Shown piece after piece: positions 18,956 through 27,290 of a stretch of 64,000 nucleotides of DNA. The notes under the pieces were generated by a model, which searched no databases, was not told the DNA's origin, and worked only from the letters and a program-made list of their open reading frames with translations. The stretch lies in NCBI GenBank assembly GCA_044841755.1, contig JAXOFM010000003.1, forward strand, positions 62,001 through 126,000, read 5' to 3'. Positions within the stretch are counted from its first letter, which is position 1; the number at the start of each line of letters is the position of its first letter. The DNA is from CAZAPO01 sp044841755 (lineage in GTDB: Bacteria > Bacteroidota > Bacteroidia > Flavobacteriales > Flavobacteriaceae). Both the position numbers and the translations under genes were made by a program.

Positions 18956-18986
18956 AATTAATTCAATTTTGCAACTCTATTTTATT

Positions 18987-19415
18987 TTAGATTCTTACTT
19001 GGTATGCTATAATTAAGCAGCCCAATATGATTAATATGTTTATAGCAGCTCGAATTATCCATGGAAATTTAGAGTAATCAATTTTCGCATAGTTACTTAA
19101 AATCACACTGAGTCCCATAAATAAAAACCATGGGGTTAGGAGTAAGGTAAATTTCCATTTAAATAACATGATTGCCACGTCATGGACAAATCCACAAACA
19201 ACAAAAGTGAATACTAGGGATAATACTTGGGGAAAGATGCGTTTAAGCGGTTTGAATATATATTTCCCCAGATAGAATCCCCAGATTGGATTCCAGTATT
19301 GCCAAAATACCGAAAACTTTCCGGCTCCCAGAGAGCGGATTAACATATTGCGAAGGGAATCACTGTTACCTAATGGCGCACCGTTTCTTCTTTTTACGTA
19401 ATCAGATAAATTCAA
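18987..19415 (-). CDS. Small MBOAT-like acyltransferase-type membrane protein
   Basis: A 142-residue protein with about three hydrophobic segments. FWQYWNPIWGFYLGKYIFKPL and FVVCGFVHDVAIML resemble the C-terminal catalytic part of membrane-bound O-acyltransferases, where the His of the GFVHD segment would be the active-site residue. It is much shorter than a full MBOAT (over 400 residues). The short form looks self-contained, since the N terminus KRRNGAPLGNSDSL is soluble-looking and no remnant is visible upstream. The only start covering the whole ORF is TTG; an in-frame TAA lies 12 bases upstream. It is bounded by palindromes R1 and R2, as if it were a one-gene cassette. Confidence 0.65.
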   Translation of the reverse strand: MNLSDYVKRRNGAPLGNSDSLRNMLIRSLGAGKFSVFWQYWNPIWGFYLGKYIFKPLKRIFPQVLSLVFTFVVCGFVHDVAIMLFKWKFTLLLTPWFLFMGLSVILSNYAKIDYSKFPWIIRAAINILIILGCLIIAYQVRI

Positions 19416-19445
19416 ATTAAAAATTTATATTTTCTCTTGTATAAT

Positions 19446-19587
19446 TAATTATAACCTCTTTGTGTATGGCTCGTTGCGGGAAATCATAGCTGATTTCCCG
19501 CCATAACCGAAAGATAGTAAATTGCAAGGAATTCGCCTGTGGAGAATTCCACCGCAATGAACTATACACGTTGTTGGCAATAGTTAT
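19446..19587. repeat. Imperfect palindrome R2 of a cassette-like series
   Basis: About 140 bp. The left end TGTGTATGGCTCGTTGCGGG pairs with the right end, whose complement reads GTGTATAGTTCATTGCGGTG. It contains a perfect 11-bp hairpin at 19476-19486/19491-19501 and a second GGAATTC/GAATTCC hairpin. Its right end TTGTTGGCAATAG directly abuts the NmrA-like gene's stop codon, and the last bases include that stop. Confidence 0.75.
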
Positions 19588-20420
19588 AGAACTTCAACTT
19601 GACTCCAAATTCCAGTTTTAGCAGTTTCTTTTGCATATTCTAGAAATGTTGTCGCTTTTCTTCCTAAAACTCGTTCAATATCATTAACTACTAATTGATT
19701 CTTTGGATTAGTTAAAACATGACTAAACAAATACTCGATTAACCACACAACATCATTAGGTATTTGCATTTGCTTCATACCTTCAATATACTGTTCTAAT
19801 GTGATTTCATAGAAGTTTAATTTTCTTTTGCTAGTTTTTGAAATGATATTGACAATATCCTTAAAAGTGATTAATTCAGGACCTGTTACCTCAATAATTT
19901 CACCATTGTATGTATCATTGAGTAGGACAGTAGCAGCAACCTCTGCAATATCATTAGCGTCTACAAATGGGATTAACACATCAGACATTGGTAAAGCCAC
20001 CTCTCCGGACAAAATTGGTTCTAAAAAGAAACTTTCACTCCAATTTTGGTTGAACCAAGATGCTCTTACGATCGTATAATTTATACCAGAATCCATAATT
20101 ATTTTTTCACAAGCTTCGGCTTCAGTTTCACCTTTACCAGAGAGTAGAACCAGTTTTTTAACACCGAATTCTTTTGCTAAATATGTTAGGCTCTCTATAG
20201 CTTTTTTAGCACCAGGTACCGCTAGGTCAGGATAATAGGTGACATACATTTTTTCGATACCGTTTAAGGCGGCTATCCACTTATCTTTATTGTCCCAATC
20301 AAAGCTTGGTGATGAATTTCTTGAACCAATTCTTGGCTCAATTCCTTTGTTTTGTAATTGCTTTACTACTCGGCGACCAGTTTTTCCAGTTCCTCCGATT
20401 ACTAAAATATTTGTTTTCAT
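19584..20420 (-). CDS. NmrA/SDR-like NAD(P)-binding protein
   Basis: A 278-residue atypical short-chain-dehydrogenase fold protein. The nucleotide-binding glycine motif GGTGKTGRRVV is at residues 9-19. VKKLVLLSGKGETEAE and NYTIVRASWFNQNWSESF correspond to the core of the NmrA/QOR2-like family, which senses or uses NAD(P)H and lacks the usual Tyr-Lys active pair. It is the last gene of a four-gene minus-strand unit headed by an AraC regulator, and may be a quinone or NAD(P)H redox enzyme. The stop lies inside palindrome R2. Confidence 0.85.
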   Translation of the reverse strand: MKTNILVIGGTGKTGRRVVKQLQNKGIEPRIGSRNSSPSFDWDNKDKWIAALNGIEKMYVTYYPDLAVPGAKKAIESLTYLAKEFGVKKLVLLSGKGETEAEACEKIIMDSGINYTIVRASWFNQNWSESFFLEPILSGEVALPMSDVLIPFVDANDIAEVAATVLLNDTYNGEIIEVTGPELITFKDIVNIISKTSKRKLNFYEITLEQYIEGMKQMQIPNDVVWLIEYLFSHVLTNPKNQLVVNDIERVLGRKATTFLEYAKETAKTGIWSQVEVL

Positions 20421-20431
20421 GATGAATTGTT

Positions 20432-20917
20432 TTAAATTGTTTTTTGAATAAATATTGATATAAGTAATAGAATGAATGAAACCATGCTTGAAATGGTTCT
20501 AATAACGTGGTAATGATTCCATGCACTTTCATAATAGATTCTAAAATTCTTTAGCTCTATTGCTTTAAGATTGGTAATGGTTAATGCTTCTAGTTCATTG
20601 TTTAAGGGGACATTTCCAAAAGCTGTAACTCCAAAAGTGCCAATTAGATAAATGATAGTTGATGCCAACACTAACACAAATACAGTTTTGTTATTGAATT
20701 GTAAATAAGTAGTTATTCCCAATGCAATTAAGTTTCCAAAGAATACAATGAAGAACAATGGATTCAAGATTTCTCTATTAATGCTTTGCATGGTTTCCAA
20801 ATACGTTAAATGACCTACTTTTTTTGTCCCCAATATGACTGAAACAGACCAGGCAAAGAAAAAACCTGTAGAAAGTGCATTCAATAAAACCGTAATAAAA
20901 AAAACAATAGTTTTCAT
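20432..20917 (-). CDS. DUF1772 (anthrone oxygenase-like) membrane protein
   Basis: A 161-residue protein with four membrane helices (about 4-26, 52-72, 82-100, 140-158). The loop GNVPLNNELEAL followed by YYESAWNHYHVIRT is the DUF1772 signature: an Asn-containing loop, then a Trp-His segment before the last helix. The family is related to fungal anthrone oxygenases, but bacterial substrates are unknown. The ATG overlaps the stop of the preceding membrane protein gene by 4 bases. The NmrA-like gene starts 11 bases downstream, so the three genes are one transcript. Confidence 0.8.
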   Translation of the reverse strand: MKTIVFFITVLLNALSTGFFFAWSVSVILGTKKVGHLTYLETMQSINREILNPLFFIVFFGNLIALGITTYLQFNNKTVFVLVLASTIIYLIGTFGVTAFGNVPLNNELEALTITNLKAIELKNFRIYYESAWNHYHVIRTISSMVSFILLLISIFIQKTI

Positions 20918-21309
20918 GCTTTGATTTTTTTATTGGTTAAATAATTTCCGAAATAGAATACAATGAAGTAAAACTCAACTATAATTGTGTAAAACATTGG
21001 GTCTCCGAAAAATTCTGAATAGCTTCCACCATTAGGAATTATAAATACGGGAACTGTGATGATTAGATCAAGAAGGGTGGCTACAACAACGAATGTAAGT
21101 CCCAATGCAGAGGGGTTTATGTATTTTTTTAAATAAAAGCAATATGTTCCTAAACAAGCGCAGGGTATAATGCCTAAAGCTAAAACAATATTAGATTGTA
21201 GGTCGGGATTGTCTAAAATAGGTACATAGAATGATAAGAGGTAAAGGCTAAGACCTAAAATCCAAACCAGTATACCACATACAATGCTAAATAAAGTTTT
21301 GCTAATCAT
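20914..21309 (-). CDS. Small four-helix membrane protein (possibly DUF5367)
   Basis: A 131-residue integral membrane protein with four hydrophobic segments at about 5-27, 39-60, 67-90 and 104-123. It resembles the DUF5367-type proteins that I associate with AraC-linked operons in Bacteroidota, but this label is tentative. It overlaps the DUF1772 gene by 4 bases and starts 92 bases after the AraC gene stop. Function unknown; a partner of the DUF1772 and NmrA-like proteins is the natural guess. Confidence 0.7.
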   Translation of the reverse strand: MISKTLFSIVCGILVWILGLSLYLLSFYVPILDNPDLQSNIVLALGIIPCACLGTYCFYLKKYINPSALGLTFVVVATLLDLIITVPVFIIPNGGSYSEFFGDPMFYTIIVEFYFIVFYFGNYLTNKKIKA

Positions 21310-21400
21310 AATCTTTAGTTTTTGAATTATGATACAAATCTATTGTAGCCATATTGCAGCTACTTATTCAAAAAGCATTATGATTTATTCGAAAAGAATT

Positions 21401-22252
21401 TTAGACTTGGCTGGGTCTATAGCCAAACTTTTTTTCAAAAGCGTTAGAGAAAGAACCGAGGCTATCGTAACCTACAGCCCAGGCGGCTTCTTGAATTGTT
21501 TTTTGATCGTTTTTAATTAAACTGTACGCTTTTTTTAAACGTTCGTTTTGTAAGTATTTGAAAACAGGGACTCCAAATTGCGCTTTGAATTCTATTTTAA
21601 GGGTATTAGAGTTAGTGCCAATTCTGTTGGCTAATTCTGTTAAGGAAGGAGGGTTTTCTAAATCGGATAATAAAATTTCATGCGCAAGATTAATTTTTTT
21701 TACGAGCGAAGAATCAAGTTTTGTGTTTTGTTGCTTGGTTAATTGTCCAAAATAATGAGAAAGTAAAGCTGTAATATGGCTTTTATAGAACATCATTTTA
21801 ACTTCACCCTCGTAAGTATTGCTAAAGAACTGTTCAACTAATTGAAACATTTCTGGACTCATATTAAATACTGGTCCTTCAACATAATGATCTCTTGGAT
21901 GAATTAATTGAAATAAAAATTGCTCTAAGAATTTGGCTTCACCATTAGGTAATTTATCTATGTTTCTTAATGTTGTCGCAATTACTAAACATTGTAAAGA
22001 CTTAAGTTTAGAAACATGATGTTCAAACTCTACCATATTATCTGCATAAAATGATAGTACCATACCTTTGGTATGATGAAACTCTTTGGTTTTTCCATCA
22101 AATTTTACGTTAAGACTAACATCACCTACACCATAAAATGCGATAGCTATTACAGGCTCATCAAAAAAACATGAATCTATTAAATTATTATCGGAAGAAG
22201 CCTCTTCCAACAAGATTGTGTAATCATTTATATCTATTATTTCACGATTCAT
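21401..22252 (-). CDS. AraC family transcriptional regulator
   Basis: A 283-residue regulator. The C-terminal 100 residues carry the double helix-turn-helix: PSLTELANRIGTNSNTLKIEF (about 187-207) and TIQEAAWAVGYDSLGSFSNAF, ending FGYRPSQV, the AraC/XylS signature. The N-terminal 170 residues are a beta-rich sensory domain of unknown ligand. It heads the four-gene unit and presumably controls it. The gene start lies 25 bases from palindrome R3, so its promoter must lie in or across that repeat. Confidence 0.9.
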   Translation of the reverse strand: MNREIIDINDYTILLEEASSDNNLIDSCFFDEPVIAIAFYGVGDVSLNVKFDGKTKEFHHTKGMVLSFYADNMVEFEHHVSKLKSLQCLVIATTLRNIDKLPNGEAKFLEQFLFQLIHPRDHYVEGPVFNMSPEMFQLVEQFFSNTYEGEVKMMFYKSHITALLSHYFGQLTKQQNTKLDSSLVKKINLAHEILLSDLENPPSLTELANRIGTNSNTLKIEFKAQFGVPVFKYLQNERLKKAYSLIKNDQKTIQEAAWAVGYDSLGSFSNAFEKKFGYRPSQV

Positions 22253-22276
22253 GCTAATGAATTATCTTAATCGAGT

Positions 22277-22420
22277 TTAATTATTGCCAACGGTCTCGTA
22301 TAACCGTCAGTTACCGTTTAAAATTACTAATTTTTAATGATGCACCAATGTTTTTAAAGTACGAGTGGATTTGGACCTAGTCGCATCCGCTGTAATTGCC
22401 GTTATACATTGTAATAAGTA
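22277..22420. repeat. Imperfect palindrome R3 of a cassette-like series
   Basis: About 144 bp between the AraC gene start and the cyclase gene stop. The left end TTATTGCCAACGGTCTCGTA matches R1's left TTGCCAACGG. The left GTATAACCGTCAGTTACCG mirrors the complement of the right end, GTATAACGGCAATTACAGCG. The right end TTATACATTGTAATAAG corresponds to TATACACGTTGTTGGCAA of R2. Confidence 0.65.
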
Positions 22421-22532
22421 GTTTTTTCCAGTTAAAAGAAAAACCAAATAATCCATGATTAAATAGGAACATTTGACATCGTTTATTATTGAATTATAAA
22501 TATGGATGAATGGATCAAACTATAGTCAATAC

Positions 22533-23633
22533 TTAATCATTATTTATCGGGGTTACTAACTCTATTTTTTGTTGTTTCCCTCTGAGAGTAATATTACCAA
22601 CAGACTTAAATTCTTTATCTAGAAATTTTCGATCAATTTGTTTCATTAAATTATTAGATAGTAATATATCAGTGTTCATTTCGTTACAAAGTGATTGTAT
22701 TCTAGAAGCCGTATTTAAAACATCTCCAGAATACACAATTTCTCTTTTTACAATTCCCATTTCGCCAGTAATGACATGACCAAAATGTAATCCAGCTTTA
22801 AATAGAGGTTGTGTTCCGTAGGTTTCATCAAAATAAACGGATTTATCCTCTAATAGTTCGATTATTTCATAATAGCAGCGGATACAATTTGCTCTGTTAA
22901 CCCCGTTTTTTATCAACCAGCTAATTACTATTTCATCACCGACGTACTGGTAAATTTCCCCCTGTGTAACTAATATTCCAGGAGTTGCTATTCTAAAGGT
23001 GTCATTTAAGAAATTGAAATAGCGTTCCTCTCCAAGCCGTTCAGCGATTGCAGTGGACGATTTTAAATCCATAAACATAAAAATGCGCTCTTCGCGTTTT
23101 GGTCTTAGGTATTTTCCTTTTAAAAAATTAACAAACGTAATTGGGCCGAATTTATCCCTAATGAATAAAAATAAAATGGTCAAAAACGTAATAACAAGCC
23201 AATAGATATAGTTCGTCAAAAAAACCAGATTAAATCCTTCTTTAAATTTAAGCGCAAGGACCTCTACATCCATGGTTTGATTTGTGTTACTCGGCTTAAT
23301 CATTACTTGTTCTAAACTGAATAAAATAGAAAACGTCAAGGAGTAAAACAGCATAATGAAAAACATGGCTTTGAAGTAAGCCATTCTTCTCAGCCAACGC
23401 TCCCAAAGAAATACTATACTGGCTCCAACAAATAAACCTGCAACAATAGTAATAAGAATACTCGATGCTAACTCTTCATTAAATTCTATAGAATCCTTAT
23501 TGCTGGCATAGGTTTCAAAAAATCTAAATAATCGTATTAAAGTCCAAATTAAGGTTATCCATAAAACGGTTATTATTTTTCCTTTAATGCTATAATGAGA
23601 AATTTTGTGTCTTAGGCTTGCGAATATATTCAT
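22533..23633 (-). CDS. Membrane-anchored adenylate/guanylate cyclase-domain protein
   Basis: A 366-residue protein. The first 165 residues hold about four membrane helices. Residues about 185-355 form a class III nucleotide cyclase domain: RIFMFMDLKSSTAIAERLG supplies the first metal Asp, YQYVGDEIVISW the second, and KAGLHFGHVITGEMG plus YSGDVLNTASRIQ are the substrate and transition-state segments. It should make a cyclic nucleotide at the inner face of the membrane. It stands alone between palindromes R3 and R4, like a cassette. A Crp/Fnr-type protein is encoded far away at 61897; any link is speculative. Confidence 0.88.
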   Translation of the reverse strand: MNIFASLRHKISHYSIKGKIITVLWITLIWTLIRLFRFFETYASNKDSIEFNEELASSILITIVAGLFVGASIVFLWERWLRRMAYFKAMFFIMLFYSLTFSILFSLEQVMIKPSNTNQTMDVEVLALKFKEGFNLVFLTNYIYWLVITFLTILFLFIRDKFGPITFVNFLKGKYLRPKREERIFMFMDLKSSTAIAERLGEERYFNFLNDTFRIATPGILVTQGEIYQYVGDEIVISWLIKNGVNRANCIRCYYEIIELLEDKSVYFDETYGTQPLFKAGLHFGHVITGEMGIVKREIVYSGDVLNTASRIQSLCNEMNTDILLSNNLMKQIDRKFLDKEFKSVGNITLRGKQQKIELVTPINND

Positions 23634-23790
23634 AGATGATTTTTATTCATTTGTATGTCCATTTATTACATTAATAAAAGTCAATGTTATTTTATGTTTA
23701 CTTCTTTATTTTAATTACTAATTTTCTGCGAAAACAACCACCTAAAACAAATAATAAGATGATTAAATACCTGTAAATTAATTCAGATTA

Positions 23791-23923
23791 CTTACAACGT
23801 TTAGTATATGAAAAGAAGCGAATTCGAGGTACGAAACTTTCGGTTAAGCACCAAGGTTTACACGAGCCAGAGCCTTTAATTCCACTACTATTTCGCTTAT
23901 TTTTTATATACATTGTTCTCTGC
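23791..23923. repeat. Imperfect palindrome R4, filling the 300-base gap before the cyclase gene
   Basis: About 133 bp in the otherwise gene-free 23634-23933 interval. The left CTTACAACGTTTAGTATATG and AAGAAGCGAATTCG mirror the complement of the right end, AACAATGTATATAAA and ATAAGCGAAATAG. The ends share ACAACGT/ACATTGT with R2 and R3. The interior differs from R1 and R2, so it is a diverged or different subtype. The remaining 150 bases (23634-23790) show only AT-rich sequence. Confidence 0.6.
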
Positions 23924-23933
23924 TGGCTTTTAA

Positions 23934-26438
23934 TTATTCTATTTCTTTTGTCCTTAAACGTAATGCATTTCCTATAACCGAAACAGAGCTAAAACTCATT
24001 GCTAAAGCTGCAATCATAGGCGATAGCAGTACTCCAAAGAATGGGAACAAAACACCTGCTGCAATAGGTACGCCTAATGTGTTATAGATAAGTGCAAAAA
24101 ATAAATTTTGCTTAATGTTTTTCATTACAGAATCGCTTAAATTTCTTGCTTTTACAATGCCGTTTAAATCGCCTTTAACTAGGGTTATCATTGCACTTTC
24201 AATGGCTACATCTGTTCCCGTTCCCATAGCAATGCCTACATCACTTTTTGCCAATGCAGGTGCATCGTTAATGCCATCACCTGCCATAGCCACTACCTTA
24301 CAGTTGCCTTGTAGCTTTTCTACTTCTTTAAGTTTGTCTTCTGGTAGCATACTGGCTTTAAAATCAGCTAAATTGAGTTCTTTTGCTACTGCTTGTGCTG
24401 TATCGTGATTATCGCCTGTAAGCATTATGACATCAATACCTTTTTCTTGAAGTTCCTTAATCGCTTTGGCACTTGTTTCTTTTATTTTATCGCCAATTAC
24501 TACATAACCTACTGCTGTTTTATCTATGGATAAATACGAAATCGTTTTACCTTGTTTTTGAAAGGGTTTGGCTTCTTCGCGCATTTTAGAAGTAATTTCA
24601 GCTTTGGCATACACCATCATTTTAGGATTTCCTAATGCTACTTTTCTTCCATTAATTTTTGCTTCAACACCTTTTCCTGTAATCGCAATAAAATTTTCTG
24701 ATATTAGTATTTCAGTATTTTGGTCTTTTCCATATTTAACGGTTGCTTCTGCCAATGGATGTTCGCTATTGGTATTTAATGAAACGATATATTGCAATAT
24801 TTCTTTTTCATTTAACCTATCACTAAAAGCTACTACTGTTTCAACTGATGGTTTACCTTCTGTAATTGTACCTGTTTTGTCAACAATTAAGGTGTCAACC
24901 TTATCCATTTTTTCAAGAGCTTCTGCATTTTTAATCAAAATACCATTTTGAGCACCTTTACCCACACCAACCATTACAGACATAGGTGTTGCTAAACCTA
25001 ATGCACAAGGACAAGCTATGATTAAAACCGCAATTGCATTTACAAATGCATAGGCGTAAACTGGTTCTGGACCCCAAATAGCCCAAACAATAAATGTGAT
25101 AATGGAAATAAGAACTACAACTGGCACAAAATATCCTGATACCTTATCTGCTAAATTTTGAATAGGTGCGCGACTTCTACTCGCATCATTCACCATATGT
25201 ATTATTTGAGATAGCAATGTGTCGCTACCTATCTTTTCGGCTTTCATTAAAAAGAACTGATTGCCATTTATTGTTCCGCTAATTACTTTATCGTCTTTTG
25301 TTTTATTTACGGGGATAGGCTCTCCTGAAATCATAGATTCGTCAACACTTGTTTCACCTTCAGTAATAACACCATCTACAGGAATTTTATCACCGGGTTT
25401 TACTTTTAAAATATCGTTAAGTTGTATCTCGTCAATACTTACTACAACTTCCTCTCCATCTACTATTTTTATAGCTTTATTTGGTGCTAATTTCAGCAGT
25501 TCTTTTACTGCTGAATTGGTTTTACTATGCGCACGAGCTTCCAATAATTGACCTAAAAGGACCAAAGTTAAAATAACCGTTGCTGCCTCAAAATAGACGT
25601 GAACTGCACCTGATTCGGTTTTAAACTGTTCAGGAAACATATCTGGAAATGACATTCCAATAACGCTAAATATCCACGATACACCTGCTCCAATGCCAAT
25701 AAGTGTAAACATATTGAGATTCCACGTTTTGATGCTTTTATAGGCACGTTCGAAGAACATCCAAGTGGCATAAAACACTACTGGAATGGATAATGCGAAC
25801 TGAATCCAGTTCCAATATTTCTGTTCCGTTATATCGTACAAAGGATTGCTGTTGATCATTTCGCTCATTGCGATTAGGAAAATTGGCAATGTGAATGTAG
25901 TTGCTATCCATAACTTATTTAAAAGTTTTTTATAAGTCTTTTCTTCTGCTGAAAGGTCTGGTTGCATTTGCACTAAATCCATTCCACAAATAGAACACGA
26001 ACCTGCTTGATCTTTTACAATTTCTGGGTGCATTTGACACGTCCATTTTTCTTTTGAACTTGTTGATAGATTTTGTTCTTCAACTAAATCCATTCCGCAA
26101 ACAGGACAATCGCCTGATTCGTCATAGGTTTTCTGACCCTCGCAATGCATCGGGCAATAAAATGTGCCTGTACCTTGACCTTTGGGTTGCTCTTTCTTTT
26201 TATTTTCTGAATGTTGATGATGTTCGCCTTGTTTATGAATACTGTATCTGCCGCCATCGTTTTTTAAGACTTCTTGAAATGTTTCTATTGGAATATGTGA
26301 TTCCATTTCGATGGTCACTGCTGCCTTTTCTAAATTGCATGTTGCTTTTAAAACACCATTTACTTTTGAAACCGTTTCTTCAACGTGACTGCGACATCCG
26401 TTACAGGTCATTCCGCGTATATGATATGTGTGTTTCAC
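23934..26438 (-). CDS. copA: Copper-type heavy-metal P1B-ATPase
   Basis: An 834-residue cation pump. Order of elements: an N-terminal HMA domain with GMTCNGC (Cys12, Cys15); a His-rich linker; two short cysteine-rich metal-binding modules, YCPMHCEG...CPVCGMDLV and WTCQMHPEIV...CSICGMDLV (about 93-157); eight membrane helices with the CPC motif in IACPCALGLATPM; the phosphorylation site DKTGTIT; SEHPLAEA; and GDGINDAPALA. The CPC motif with Met/Ser-rich last helices fits Cu+ export. The start codon is GTG, and no ATG precedes the HMA motif. It stands alone without a chaperone or CueR-like regulator nearby. Confidence 0.92.
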   Translation of the reverse strand: MKHTYHIRGMTCNGCRSHVEETVSKVNGVLKATCNLEKAAVTIEMESHIPIETFQEVLKNDGGRYSIHKQGEHHQHSENKKKEQPKGQGTGTFYCPMHCEGQKTYDESGDCPVCGMDLVEEQNLSTSSKEKWTCQMHPEIVKDQAGSCSICGMDLVQMQPDLSAEEKTYKKLLNKLWIATTFTLPIFLIAMSEMINSNPLYDITEQKYWNWIQFALSIPVVFYATWMFFERAYKSIKTWNLNMFTLIGIGAGVSWIFSVIGMSFPDMFPEQFKTESGAVHVYFEAATVILTLVLLGQLLEARAHSKTNSAVKELLKLAPNKAIKIVDGEEVVVSIDEIQLNDILKVKPGDKIPVDGVITEGETSVDESMISGEPIPVNKTKDDKVISGTINGNQFFLMKAEKIGSDTLLSQIIHMVNDASRSRAPIQNLADKVSGYFVPVVVLISIITFIVWAIWGPEPVYAYAFVNAIAVLIIACPCALGLATPMSVMVGVGKGAQNGILIKNAEALEKMDKVDTLIVDKTGTITEGKPSVETVVAFSDRLNEKEILQYIVSLNTNSEHPLAEATVKYGKDQNTEILISENFIAITGKGVEAKINGRKVALGNPKMMVYAKAEITSKMREEAKPFQKQGKTISYLSIDKTAVGYVVIGDKIKETSAKAIKELQEKGIDVIMLTGDNHDTAQAVAKELNLADFKASMLPEDKLKEVEKLQGNCKVVAMAGDGINDAPALAKSDVGIAMGTGTDVAIESAMITLVKGDLNGIVKARNLSDSVMKNIKQNLFFALIYNTLGVPIAAGVLFPFFGVLLSPMIAALAMSFSSVSVIGNALRLRTKEIE

Positions 26439-26563
26439 TGTCTTTTTTAGCTTGCAGAGAACATGTAAATAAAAACAATTGTCTTTATTTCTTTTATGTT
26501 TACCACTATAAATTTACATATTATTCTTACAAAAACTAAATCAAAACAAACTTTGATCTAGAA

Positions 26564-27277
26564 CTACTTTGTTACCTTATAGCTGGTTATATAAGTCATG
26601 GCTTCAATGTCAGTAGTGTTATCTTGCAATGCTTCCAATACTTTTTGGTAAAGGTTGTTACTTCCAAAGTATGCTTGAAGTAAACTGTAGTTGTCTTTTG
26701 AAGATAATAGGAGGTGAGTTAAATTGGTTGTGGAGATTTCTAATTGTACTGGTTTTTCAGTCTTATTTACTAGCTCCATATTATTTGTACGTAAGCCAGA
26801 GAAATCCTCACTATGATTATAATTAATTGTATGTACGTTAGGTTTAACACCAATGCTTTCTAGAACTGGGTCTAGTAAAATATTAAAATCGTAGGTTATT
26901 GTTTGTCCATTATTTTTACTTACCCGAATAGTTTCATCAAGCAGTAGCTGTGACTTTCCGTAAAAAAGGGAACCTGCAAAAGTAACAATATCAAAAAGGT
27001 TGTCTTCATAAGCAATATGCTCGCAATCATAATAAGCATATTTAACATTTGGATGTACAATTACCTTATCCAGCATTTCTTGACTAGGTTCTATACCAAT
27101 GACTTTTTTGCAAAAATTGGTAAGAGCAATTGATGATTGTCCTGTGCCACAACCAACATCTAAGCCTAGATCAGCTTTGTTTTTAGAAGAAAGAACTTCC
27201 TGAAGTATTTGTACATGTAATAAAGGACGATATGCGGCATAGTGATGCGCAGTAATTTTATCGTACTCTAAAGACAT
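26564..27277 (-). CDS. Class I SAM-dependent methyltransferase
   Basis: A 237-residue Rossmann-fold methyltransferase. Motif I is LGLDVGCGTGQSSIAL (about 37-52), followed by VIGIEPSQEMLDKV (motif II acidic end) and FDIVTFAGSLFY (motif IV). The family methylates small molecules or proteins; the substrate is not evident. Its start lies 13 bases from the stop of the next minus-strand gene (DUF3857 paralog), so it may be the last gene of that operon. Confidence 0.88.
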   Translation of the reverse strand: MSLEYDKITAHHYAAYRPLLHVQILQEVLSSKNKADLGLDVGCGTGQSSIALTNFCKKVIGIEPSQEMLDKVIVHPNVKYAYYDCEHIAYEDNLFDIVTFAGSLFYGKSQLLLDETIRVSKNNGQTITYDFNILLDPVLESIGVKPNVHTINYNHSEDFSGLRTNNMELVNKTEKPVQLEISTTNLTHLLLSSKDNYSLLQAYFGSNNLYQKVLEALQDNTTDIEAMTYITSYKVTK

Positions 27278-27290
27278 AGCGTTTTATTGG

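Noticed and set aside
18815..23923. Canonical integron attC sites
   Set aside because: The repeat ends (TTGTTG / CCAACGG) do not match the RYYYAAC/GTTRRRY core pair well, and no integrase gene is in the window. I therefore call them only cassette-like palindromes.
24568..24951. A 127-residue plus-strand ORF inside the copper ATPase gene
   Set aside because: Antisense shadow; the minus strand carries DKTGTIT and other P-ATPase motifs across it.
26054..26539. A 161-residue plus-strand ORF with many Cys, Phe and Tyr residues
   Set aside because: It is opposite the ATPase N-terminal region; the composition reflects the complement of the metal-binding modules and the AT-rich upstream gap, and it lacks any recognisable motif.
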